From NCBI GenBank assembly GCA_019634595.1, contig JAHCBC010000001.1:372001-436000 (forward strand): 64,000 nt of DNA. Reading direction: 5' to 3'. Shown piece after piece: positions 42,601 through 52,207 of the stretch. The translations under genes and the position numbers were made by a program. The first letter of the stretch is position 1, and each line of letters opens with the position of its first letter. This stretch comes from Akkermansiaceae bacterium. Its GTDB lineage: Bacteria > Verrucomicrobiota > Verrucomicrobiia > Verrucomicrobiales > Akkermansiaceae. The notes beneath the pieces are model-generated. The model did not search any database and was not told the origin of the DNA. It saw nothing but the letters and a program-made list of their open reading frames with translations.

Positions 42601-43221
42601 CGCTATGCCTATGAGGCCATGATCGTCTCCCAGGCCACGCGGAATCCCTTTGAGGTGGAGCGCGTCCGCCTCCAGCGCAGCATCGACCGCAACATCGGCA
42701 ACGCCGCCGCGGGAGGCCCGGGCGTCGAGCGGCTGGAACTGCTGAAGGAAGGCCTGCGCCGTCTCATGGCCGCCGGTGCCGCCACCCCTGAGGAAGCGGG
42801 GGCGCTCGTCACCCGCATCATGGAGGCCACCCGTGAAGGGAAGAAGGGTGAGGTGGAAACCATGAAAATCTGGCCGGACGATGAGGATCAAGCCCGGCCC
42901 GCGGCGGAGTTCTTTGTCAACGAACGCATCGACCTGATGGTGCGTGAGGCGGAGACCTTCCGGAACGACTACCGGAACAAGGAAGCGAGGAACATCTTCC
43001 TCGCCCTCAAGAAGCCGCTACCTTTCACCAGCCACAAGCAGGCGGCGGGGCCGGAGGGAACAGCCTCCGGAATCTCCACCCAGGCTGAAATGGAAAAGGA
43101 GAGCAAGGATTTCCAGGTGGAAACCCAGCGCTACTCCGGCGCGGTCCTCATCCTGCTGGTCATCGGCTGCGGCATCGCCTCCAGCGCCATCCTCTACGTC
43201 CAGAACCGGAAGGTGACCTGA
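39658..43221 (+). CDS. TerB-FHA-ABCG-type exporter in one polypeptide
   Basis: 1,187 residues. An N-terminal TerB-like helical domain occupies about 30-145 (AFATLDDILSPMEADLILDMLRS). Two beta-rich FHA-like segments follow (to about 440; VMVDGFPARGKVPLRDGSLIRLSG matches the FHA core). The ABC ATPase spans about 445-700 with Walker A IIGPSGSGKSTLLA, signature ISGGERSRLNLGL, Walker B VFLFDEPISGL and H-loop ASLHRPG. The ABC-2 permease helices lie between about 760 and 960, then a 190-residue charged cytosolic segment and a last membrane helix (AVLILLVIGCGIASSAILYV). The order ATPase-then-permease is that of ABCG transporters. FHA suggests control by phosphothreonine. A GTG at 39631 is an alternative start. 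Confidence 0.88.
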   Translation: MKAVPSRRGRWLGWLRTVPGIGRLRALRPGSDSHVGPLVDAFAAFATLDDILSPMEADLILDMLRSAFPEVDHGWLAKRLQRAVKHPRPLQGLAMALKDTLDNQGKMALGLQLFTLVDAAGKSERSRATFEIFMRRLGRPEYGLAILREMRGDGVLEEPPFERLVFGYENADVILPPAARDQEFRVYRTGDLILVRNTGVAPLWIRGRSLETGAFLRMRERQPLVVPGWTLSYEDVIFFLNVKRTGNAPSIYLRKGDEGITAERTRGRQSVMRVRFGLDAEVEALQDIDIHAGSKGAMKKGEVVTCRNHERLADSGEFSLSINELRRMATQSGRRFRLAAERQEYIVSNDASALSAGDLLLGAKLAPRVVMHIKFDEQLGEGLLEVKESDGPVMVDGFPARGKVPLRDGSLIRLSGSQAVRCRFSEGFLDEERTQIEALQVENLIHDFGPDSRALDHVNFEVKRGEMLCIIGPSGSGKSTLLAVLSGQRRPTRGEVKLNGIPLYEHREQLVPFIAHMPQEEALNPQLTVREHLRHAMTIRRPTLALAEHERRVDSMLAELGLQTIANRRVGSPGEKTISGGERSRLNLGLDLGSRAEVFLFDEPISGLSSKDSEHVAETLRSLAREKIVIASLHRPGAPVLRLFDKVLLLDSGGRLAYFGTPVGMVGYFRDACEELAISHPSVHAKSPLGADFVFDVLETPLSSIGGGSNTGAARRFPSSFWQERFESVALLKSLLPQETGPSSRLGERSSKERLPVPPRPNRLVRAVIAVFATHFLRSLLSKVRNRGTIYSTFLEAPLLAALISITLRSSPKGPYDFSTALHIPAYLFLSVTVAMFLGLTNSATEVLRDRAVLRRERNCQPGGTSYIIAKFVALGLVASMQCLAYLIVGNHFLEIRGMLMDHWLWMTLTAWAGTAMAVVVSTLVRTERAALTAVPLLLVPQMLLAGALVPYREMNRGLFENAGLNRERGGSPVPARIMPLRYAYEAMIVSQATRNPFEVERVRLQRSIDRNIGNAAAGGPGVERLELLKEGLRRLMAAGAATPEEAGALVTRIMEATREGKKGEVETMKIWPDDEDQARPAAEFFVNERIDLMVREAETFRNDYRNKEARNIFLALKKPLPFTSHKQAAGPEGTASGISTQAEMEKESKDFQVETQRYSGAVLILLVIGCGIASSAILYVQNRKVT

Positions 43222-43243
43222 ATGCTGCGGGCATGGCCGCCCA

Positions 43244-43891
43244 TCACGCGCCGGGTGGTGACGCCGCCCTTGCCAACCCATCCATCACCGCGGCGACTGC
43301 TGGTGGAAGGAGGATGTCCGGGACGATGGCGGCAAGCACCAGGTAACCGTAGGCGGTGTCCACCGGGATGACCTCGAGGATGGCCCGCGTGCCGATCTTC
43401 AGCCGGACGTTCGCCGGAGGCGCCCCCGGCTTGCGGGAGGCCAGCGCGAGGTTCCGCGCCAGCGAGTGGAGCTTCTCATTTCCGTTCTCGTCGAAGATCA
43501 CCGCGCCTTCGCGGTCCAGGATGAAGATCCCGGTGGCGGAGAACTCCGTGGCGAACCAGTCGCGGAAGCGGGTGATGCGGTCGAGGAACGGACCCCGCGC
43601 CACCGTGCGGGACTCCGTCACCGTGTGGAAAGGGGAGGAAATGACATCCGCGGACGCGGGCGGAGGCGTGACCGTGCGCTCGATCGTGACCGGAGGCGGT
43701 GGTGGAGCGGCAGGGGCCGGCGCCGCCTGTGGTGGCGGTGTGTTCACCGGCGCGCCGGATGCGTAGCCGATGAAACAGGAGTCGAACCCGGCATCCCGGA
43801 TACCCGGATCCGGCTGGTGCGCGGGGGCCAGCAACCGCTCGGCCATGCGGCGCACCTCATCCGCGTCCACCCATGGATTGATCGGGTTCAT
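43244..43891 (-). CDS. Proline-rich protein with C-terminal Roadblock/LC7-like domain
   Basis: 215 residues. Residues 1-45 are a short helical N-terminus, 50-75 a proline/alanine linker (TPPPQAAPAPAAPPPPP), and 100-210 an alpha/beta domain. Its FRDWFATEFSATGIFILDREGAVIFDENGNEKLHSLARNLALASR and ILEVIPVDTAYGYLVLAAIVP pattern resembles Roadblock/LC7 proteins, which form dimers that regulate small GTPases or ATPases. The assignment rests on fold pattern only. Its start codon shares one base with the stop of the ParA gene (TGATG), so the two are translationally coupled. Confidence 0.65.
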   Translation of the reverse strand: MNPINPWVDADEVRRMAERLLAPAHQPDPGIRDAGFDSCFIGYASGAPVNTPPPQAAPAPAAPPPPPVTIERTVTPPPASADVISSPFHTVTESRTVARGPFLDRITRFRDWFATEFSATGIFILDREGAVIFDENGNEKLHSLARNLALASRKPGAPPANVRLKIGTRAILEVIPVDTAYGYLVLAAIVPDILLPPAVAAVMDGLARAASPPGA

Positions 43892-44682
43892 CAGCTCCGG
43901 AAGCCGCCGCCAGCGGCGTTGATGTCGAGTTTCGCTTCGATCTCCGAGCGCATGGAGTCGAACACCACCTGCGCGCCGGCGCCTTCCTCCAGCACGCCGA
44001 TGGGGAGGCCCCGCGCGCTGGCGCGGACGAAGAGACCGTCACGCGGCACCTGGGTGTTGAAGACCATCTCCGGTGGCAGCAGGGCGCGCAGGGCGGTGGC
44101 CGCCTCACGGCTTTCCGCCAGGTCGTTCTGGACCATGGTCAGGACCACGCCCAGCACCGTCAGGCGCGGATTCATCACCCGCAGGCGGTTCAGGCCCTCC
44201 AGCAGCTTCGGCACGGAGCGGATGCCCAGCGGCTCCGACTGCTGCGGGATCATCACCGCGTCACTGGAGGCGATCACATCGCCCGTGACTCCGAAGAGTC
44301 CGGCGGCGGTGTCGATGAGGCAGAGGTCGAAGCCGCGCGCGCTGACATTCCGCAGGAACGCACGGACGCGCGCGAGGTGGGAACCCATGCCGGCTCCGCC
44401 CGTCTCATAGTCGCTCGCCTGGCCGCTGGCGACCAGGGAAAAGGTCTCCAGCCGTGTCGGTACGATGACGCGGTCCAGCGGGATGGCCGGATCCGCCAGG
44501 AAATCATAGAAGCCGGTGAGCAACCGTGACTGGCGGGTCAACGAGAGTCCCACGGAACCCTGGGGATCCGCATCCACCAGGAGGGTTTTCACTCCCGCCC
44601 GGGCGAAGGCGTGCGCGAGGTTGATGGAGACGGTGGTCTTGCCCACTCCGCCTTTCTGACTGGAAATCGCAATACTGATCAC
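43891..44682 (-). CDS. ParA/MinD-family ATPase
   Basis: 263 residues from a GTG at 44682 (VISIAISSQKGGVGKTT). The deviant Walker A with signature lysine is KGGVGKTT, then LLVDADPQGSVGLSL. The switch/Walker B region is FDLCLIDTAAGLFGVT and the C-terminal PRDGLFVRASARGLPIGVLEEG. Such ATPases place plasmids, chromosome origins or protein cargo by nucleotide-dependent dimerisation. No ParB or parS-like gene or site is adjacent; the coupled partner is a Roadblock-like protein, so cargo or polarity control is more likely than DNA partition. Confidence 0.92.
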   Translation of the reverse strand: MISIAISSQKGGVGKTTVSINLAHAFARAGVKTLLVDADPQGSVGLSLTRQSRLLTGFYDFLADPAIPLDRVIVPTRLETFSLVASGQASDYETGGAGMGSHLARVRAFLRNVSARGFDLCLIDTAAGLFGVTGDVIASSDAVMIPQQSEPLGIRSVPKLLEGLNRLRVMNPRLTVLGVVLTMVQNDLAESREAATALRALLPPEMVFNTQVPRDGLFVRASARGLPIGVLEEGAGAQVVFDSMRSEIEAKLDINAAGGGFRS

Positions 44683-44795
44683 GTGTGGAAAAATCTTCGG
44701 TGAGGTTATCCGCCGTGGGGCGCACCGGAAGTCTTTTCTTCGCCCACGGATTGTTACTTGCGGCTGGAGGTGAATCTGGTTTCCTCGCACGACCA

Positions 44796-46961
44796 ATGAC
44801 CATCTCCCCTCCAAGACGTTATTGCCGGTATGCGTTGGTTCTCTTGCTGTCAGCCGCCTGCACCGTTTCATGCCGGAGCAGGAAACAGGCATCCTCCGCG
44901 CCGCCCGCCGCCGTTCCGGAGACTCTGCGGGAAAATCGTCTGGGGGGGATCGACGGGCCGGTCTATCAGTCGCAGGCCGCCTCCTCCATCCCTTGGCAGC
45001 CGTGGGGCAGGGAAGTCTTCAAAGCCGCCGGGGAGGCGGAGCGGCTGGTGCTGGCGGTGGTGGTGATGCCCCAGCAGCAGGACTTCAGCGCGACGCTCCG
45101 TGGTCTGGAGAAAGAACCCGTCATCGCCAGGGCCATCCGTGAAACCTACGTGCCCGTCCTCGTCGATGGCGACGTGGTCAGGGAGATGGGCTTGCTCGTG
45201 GATCCCCTCTGCCGGGAGATCAAGCGGCAGCTCCAGATGCCCGTCTTCATCTGGATGACACCGGAGGGGAATCCGGTCGCGTGGATCCCCATTTCCGGCG
45301 CCAGCCAGGAGGAGACGGAACAGTTGTTCCTCCAGTCCCACGGCATGGTGGAGCGGATGTGGAAGGACGACCCCGCCTACGTCCGGCGGAACAGCGCCCT
45401 GGACAATTCCAACCGTCGCCAACGTCTGGCCGATATACAGAAAAGCATCACCCCTTCCTCCGATCCGGCGATGGATAGCCTCAACGGCGCCCGGCAGTTG
45501 ATGTCCCTTTATGATCCCGTCTCACGCACCATGGATGAAACGGGAGGGCTTTTCCCCGTCGGCCCCCTCGATGTGGCGGTGGCCTCCGGCATGCTGCCGG
45601 GGGTGCCCGCATCCCTGAAGGAGCGCGGAAAGGAAACCAGCGTCGAAATGCTCAGGGATTTGCTGGCCAGCGCGATGTTCGACCCGCTGGAAGGAGGGGT
45701 TTTCTCCGGCAGGGTGGACCGCTCCTGGGCGCTTCCCATGTTCGGGTGGAATTGCCCGGACCAGGCGAAGGTGGCGGCCTCGTTGTTCCGCGCCCATCGC
45801 CTGACCGGGGATGGACTGGCCCTTGAACGGGCGCTCGGCGTGCTTGCGTTCGCGGAGCGCCGGTTCACCGGGGAGGACGGGCTGTTCCGCTTCGGTACGG
45901 TGAATTCCACCGTTCCGAAGGACTGGATGTGGAGCGTCAGGGAGATCCGTGATGCCCTCCCCGAACAGGATGCCGGATGGTGGATCTCCGCCACCGGCAT
46001 GCAGGAGCTCGGCAACCTGCCGCCGGAGATCGACAGCGCCCGGAGATATTTCCGGATGAACACCCTTTCGCTGCGCCAGCCGCTGGAGAAGACCGCCACG
46101 GAACTGGGGGTGGATGCCGCCGCGTTCTCAGCGGGATTCCGTAAATCCCAGGAAACTCTCCGGGCCATCCGCGCCGCGCGGTGGAAGAAAGTCCCGGCCG
46201 ACCAGACGCCGAATGCGGCGGCGAGCTTCAGGATGGTCTCCGCCTACGCCGCAGCCTACACCGCCACCGGCGGGGAAACTTACCGTGAAAAGGCGGTGGC
46301 GCTGCTGGAGCGCTCATGGCGGGCTTTTTTCAAGGATGGCGTCCTGAAGGCGGTTGCCGGGAAGGGGGGGGGCTCCGTCACCGACGCGCGCGCATTCGTC
46401 CATGTCCTCGCCGGACAGGCCGCACAGGATGTCGCGGACATCACCCTCGACCCCGCTTCCCTGGCGTGGGCGGAAACCATCGTCCGGACCGTGGCGGCGA
46501 ACTTCATGAATGACGGCAACCTGGTGGAAACATCCCCCGCCGCCGCGGTGCTGGACCTGCCCATTGTGGACGCTTACCGGGTCTATGATGACAGCACCGG
46601 CGGACTCTTCGCGCTGATGGAGGCGCGCGCGGCCGGGGCCAAGGGGGAATTCCGTGAATCCCTCAGCAAGCTGGGCAAACCCCTGCCCTCCGCGGCCGCC
46701 ACCGCCCCGGTCCTCTACACCGACTCCATCATCGCCGCGCTGGTGGAGCATCACTCGAGATCCATCCTCCTCGGCGGCGGGCTGTCCCCGGAGATGGCGG
46801 ACACCGTGTCGCGGCTTCCCCTGCAATGGTTCCCGCGGGCGATTGCGAAAGATTCGGATGGAATTCCCGCCGGATCGGTGAGAGTCATATCTCCCGATGG
46901 CACGGGGAAATTGATTGCCAATCCAGCCGATCTGCTGAAGGAACTGTACTTGTCAGACTAA
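44796..46961 (+). CDS. YyaL/DUF255-like lipoprotein lacking the thioredoxin cysteines
   Basis: 721 residues from the ATG at 44796. Residues 1-25 are a lipoprotein-like signal (YALVLLLSAACTVSC). The N-terminal part aligns in pattern with the thioredoxin-like DUF255 of YyaL/SPATA20 proteins (SSIPWQPWGREVFKAAGEAERLVLAVVV, VPVLVDGD, MPVFIWMTPEGNPVAW), but the usual CHWCH active site reads MPQQQDF. The remainder is an alpha/alpha-barrel-like region (GGVFSGRVDRSWALPMFGWNCPDQAKVAASLFRAH, WWISATGMQELGNL). The family's function is unknown. Likely anchored in the periplasm. Divergent from the ParA gene. Confidence 0.72.
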   Translation: MTISPPRRYCRYALVLLLSAACTVSCRSRKQASSAPPAAVPETLRENRLGGIDGPVYQSQAASSIPWQPWGREVFKAAGEAERLVLAVVVMPQQQDFSATLRGLEKEPVIARAIRETYVPVLVDGDVVREMGLLVDPLCREIKRQLQMPVFIWMTPEGNPVAWIPISGASQEETEQLFLQSHGMVERMWKDDPAYVRRNSALDNSNRRQRLADIQKSITPSSDPAMDSLNGARQLMSLYDPVSRTMDETGGLFPVGPLDVAVASGMLPGVPASLKERGKETSVEMLRDLLASAMFDPLEGGVFSGRVDRSWALPMFGWNCPDQAKVAASLFRAHRLTGDGLALERALGVLAFAERRFTGEDGLFRFGTVNSTVPKDWMWSVREIRDALPEQDAGWWISATGMQELGNLPPEIDSARRYFRMNTLSLRQPLEKTATELGVDAAAFSAGFRKSQETLRAIRAARWKKVPADQTPNAAASFRMVSAYAAAYTATGGETYREKAVALLERSWRAFFKDGVLKAVAGKGGGSVTDARAFVHVLAGQAAQDVADITLDPASLAWAETIVRTVAANFMNDGNLVETSPAAAVLDLPIVDAYRVYDDSTGGLFALMEARAAGAKGEFRESLSKLGKPLPSAAATAPVLYTDSIIAALVEHHSRSILLGGGLSPEMADTVSRLPLQWFPRAIAKDSDGIPAGSVRVISPDGTGKLIANPADLLKELYLSD

Positions 46962-47003
46962 CAACCCGGATTCTCCATCATTCCCAAAAAGACCCGATTC
47001 TGC

Positions 47004-48062
47004 ATGAAACTCCGTCTCACCACCCTGATCCCCTTGACCTGCGTCCTGATGTCCGCCGGTTCTTCCGCCGACACCTTTGTCCTGAAGAATGGCGAGCGCC
47101 TGGACGCGAAGATCCTCAAGGAAAACGACGACTCCTATGTCCTCTCCGTGAAAGTCACGAAGAGCATCCGTGATGAGAAGACGGTCGCAAAGGCGGATGT
47201 GGCAGAGATCATCCCCGAAAAGACGGATGAAGTCGCTTTCGAAGCCCTCAAGGGACTGGTGCCGGTGCCGGATCTGACGGGGGCGGATGAATACTCCCGC
47301 CGCATCGCCCTGGTCGGCAAATTCATCAAGGAAAACCCGAAGAGTCCGTTGGTCGCACAGGCGGAAACCATGCTCGCCACGTTGAAGTCCGAGCTCGGGG
47401 CGACCTCCGCCGGAGGTATCAAGCTCGAAGGAAAGGTCATCCCCGCGGAGGAATACGCTGCGGACGCCTACGACATTGACGCCCGCATCATCGAAAAGCG
47501 CGTGCGGGAAGCCGCCGCCCGCGGTGACCTGCTTTCCGCGATGCGCGGCATCGACCGCCTGCAGACGGATTTCAAACTCACCGCTTCCCGCCGTGCGCTC
47601 CTTCCCCTTAAAGGACAGATCCTCCGCGCTTACAAGGCCCAGATCGAAGAACAACTGGCCACCTTTGACGCCCGTTCCGAGGAACGCCGGGTCGGCCTCT
47701 CGCGGATGGCCGGGGAAGCCCGCGCGAATGCCGAGCGCGCCCTTGAGGAGGAACTGGCCGCGGTGAAAGCATCCGCCGGAGCTGACAGGAGCTCCAAACC
47801 GCGTTGGGGCGCGACCCATCCGTTCGACAAGGACTCCCTCGAGGACGCCCTGGAAACCATCGAGGACGAGATGGACGACACCATCGAGGACAACGGCAAG
47901 GACGCCGGGAAGGTCTATCGCAACATCGTCCGCATCATCGGTGAACAGAGTGATCCGCAGATCCTTCAGGACACCGTTTCAAAGGGGGGGGAGTATGAGA
48001 TCCCCGCCAAATACATTGACATGCTCAAGGAAGCCGCCAAGGCCAAGGGCGCCCAGTTTTGA
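47004..48062 (+). CDS. Secreted PTPDL-like family protein
   Basis: 352 residues. A signal peptide (LTTLIPLTCVLMSAGSSA) precedes a short beta domain of the FVLKNGERLDAKILKENDDSYVLSV kind, then LVPVPDLTGADEYSRRIALVGKFI. That segment is a variant of the PTPDL motif seen in verrucomicrobial secreted proteins. A long alpha-helical, coiled-coil-prone region of about 200 residues follows, ending in a very acidic stretch (LEDALETIEDEMDDTIEDNG). Function unknown; probably periplasmic. 8 nt separate its stop from the hisB start, so the genes may be co-transcribed. Confidence 0.7.
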   Translation: MKLRLTTLIPLTCVLMSAGSSADTFVLKNGERLDAKILKENDDSYVLSVKVTKSIRDEKTVAKADVAEIIPEKTDEVAFEALKGLVPVPDLTGADEYSRRIALVGKFIKENPKSPLVAQAETMLATLKSELGATSAGGIKLEGKVIPAEEYAADAYDIDARIIEKRVREAAARGDLLSAMRGIDRLQTDFKLTASRRALLPLKGQILRAYKAQIEEQLATFDARSEERRVGLSRMAGEARANAERALEEELAAVKASAGADRSSKPRWGATHPFDKDSLEDALETIEDEMDDTIEDNGKDAGKVYRNIVRIIGEQSDPQILQDTVSKGGEYEIPAKYIDMLKEAAKAKGAQF

Positions 48063-48070
48063 TTCACACC

Positions 48071-48664
48071 ATGCCAGCATCCCGTACCGCCAGCCGCAGC
48101 CGGAAGACCGCTGAAACCTCCATCGAACTGTCCATTGACCTGGACGGATCCGGAGTTTCGTCGATCGACACCGGCATCCCGTTCTTTGATCACATGCTCA
48201 CGCTGTTTTCCAAGCACGGGTTGTTCGACCTCAACGTGAAAACCGTGGGGGACATCGAGGTGGACGGGCATCACACCATCGAGGACACCGGCATCGTCAT
48301 CGGTGACTGCATCCGTGAGGCGCTGGGCACGAAGGAAGGCATCCGTCGCTATGGGTGTTGTTATCTGCCCATGGATGAGACGCTCGCCCGTGTCGTCGTG
48401 GACCTGAGCAACCGTCCGCACCTGGAGTTCCGCGCTCCAGCAAACACCGCGTCCGCTCCGAACATGCCCTTCACCCTGGTGGAGGAGTTCTGCCGCGCCG
48501 TGGCGTCCAATCTGCGCGCGAACATCCACGTCGAGCTTCTCTACGGCCGCGACGGCCACCACATCGCCGAGGCGATCTTCAAAGGTCTCGCCCGGGCGCT
48601 GCGGGATGCGTGCGAACGCGACCCGCGGGTGAAGGGAATCCCGAGCACCAAGGAGGCGTTGTGA
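48071..48664 (+). CDS. hisB: Imidazoleglycerol-phosphate dehydratase
   Basis: 197 residues, monofunctional. Sixth step of histidine synthesis. The two repeated halves each carry metal-binding motifs: IPFFDHMLTLFSKHGLFDL and GHHTIEDTGIVIG in the first, MPFTLVEEFCRAVASN and GHHIAEAIFKGLARALRDA in the second. DETLARVVVDLSNRP lies between them. The start at 48071 (MPASRTASRSRK) is preferred; the frame is open 12 nt further up. Its stop overlaps hisH by 4 nt. Confidence 0.97.
   Translation: MPASRTASRSRKTAETSIELSIDLDGSGVSSIDTGIPFFDHMLTLFSKHGLFDLNVKTVGDIEVDGHHTIEDTGIVIGDCIREALGTKEGIRRYGCCYLPMDETLARVVVDLSNRPHLEFRAPANTASAPNMPFTLVEEFCRAVASNLRANIHVELLYGRDGHHIAEAIFKGLARALRDACERDPRVKGIPSTKEAL
48651..48656 (+). 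promoter_or_regulatory. Shine-Dalgarno of hisH inside hisB
   Basis: AGGAGG lies 4 nt before the GTG start of hisH, within the last codons of hisB. A consensus site stands out here because most genes in the window have weak or no Shine-Dalgarno; it fixes the GTG at 48661 as the hisH start. Confidence 0.8.
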
Positions 48665-49275
48665 AGGTTTCACTCATCGACTACGGCGCCGGGAATCTCC
48701 GCAGCGTCGCGAACGCGCTGCGTGCCATCGGAGTGGAACCGGAGATCACCTCCGGCCCGGGAATTCCGGAAGGAACCACCCACCTGGTCCTGCCGGGTGT
48801 CGGTTCGTTCGGGGACTGCATGGACGAGCTTTCGAAGCGCGGCCTCATCGAGCCGATCCGCCAGTGGGTTCTGGACGGAAAGCCCTACCTGGGCATCTGC
48901 CTGGGCTACCAGATCCTTTTCGAATGGAGCGAGGAAACGCCTGGTGTGGCCGGTCTCGGCGTCCTGCCCGGCCAGGTGAAGCGTTTCACCGACCAACCGG
49001 GGGTCAAGGTGCCCCACATGGGCTGGAACTCCGTGGTTCCCCGCAGGGCGGAATCCGGCAGTTGGCAGGGCCTCGGCCTCGAACCCTATTTCTACTACGT
49101 CCACTCCTACTTCCCCGTCCCGGCGGATGATTCCATCATCGCGGCGGAGACCGAGTACGGTGGCGAAAAGTTCGCGGCGGCGGTCGAAAGGCCGAACCTG
49201 CTGGCCTGCCAGTATCACCCTGAGAAAAGCCAGGAAGCCGGCCTCCGCCTCATCCGGAATTTCCTGGGGGTGTAA
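48661..49275 (+). CDS. hisH: Imidazole glycerol phosphate synthase, glutaminase subunit
   Basis: 204 residues. Supplies ammonia to HisF for imidazole ring closure. Class I amidotransferase: LIDYGAGNLRSVANAL at the start, nucleophile Cys in YLGICLGYQILFEWSEE, the HMGWN and FYYVHSYFPV segments, and the His-Glu pair in CQYHPEKSQ. The GTG start overlaps the hisB stop (GTGA). hisF is not in the window; the cluster ends here at a repeat. Confidence 0.97.
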   Translation: MKVSLIDYGAGNLRSVANALRAIGVEPEITSGPGIPEGTTHLVLPGVGSFGDCMDELSKRGLIEPIRQWVLDGKPYLGICLGYQILFEWSEETPGVAGLGVLPGQVKRFTDQPGVKVPHMGWNSVVPRRAESGSWQGLGLEPYFYYVHSYFPVPADDSIIAAETEYGGEKFAAAVERPNLLACQYHPEKSQEAGLRLIRNFLGV

Positions 49276-49308
49276 GGAGGGAGGACAGGTGTGTCCCTCC
49301 CTCCTCAC

Positions 49309-49311
<3 letters not shown>
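49273..49311. repeat. Family C repeat, copy 3 (minimal form, stop to stop)
   Basis: A single long hairpin, TAAGGAGGGAGGACA, GGTG, TGTCCCTCCCTCCTCACTCA, with a one-base bulge. The first three bases are the hisH stop and the last three the stop of the convergent glucosidase gene. It equals the left and right ends of the longer copies with the middle removed. Very probably acts as a bidirectional terminator. Confidence 0.88.
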
Positions 49312-52026
<2,715 letters not shown>

Positions 52027-52207
52027 GTCGCGCGTAACTAAGCAGTATTTGTGCGCAACCGCCAGAAAGAGTGAGTTTCATGGAGGTGAAAGCTGTGACG
52101 CGGTATGGGATTATTTGTGTTTTTCTTTGGAAAAATGGTTTTTTCTGGATGGGTGTTGAAATTTGGAAAACCTTTTCACCGTTAGATCCCATCCTTCCCT
52201 TTAACCC

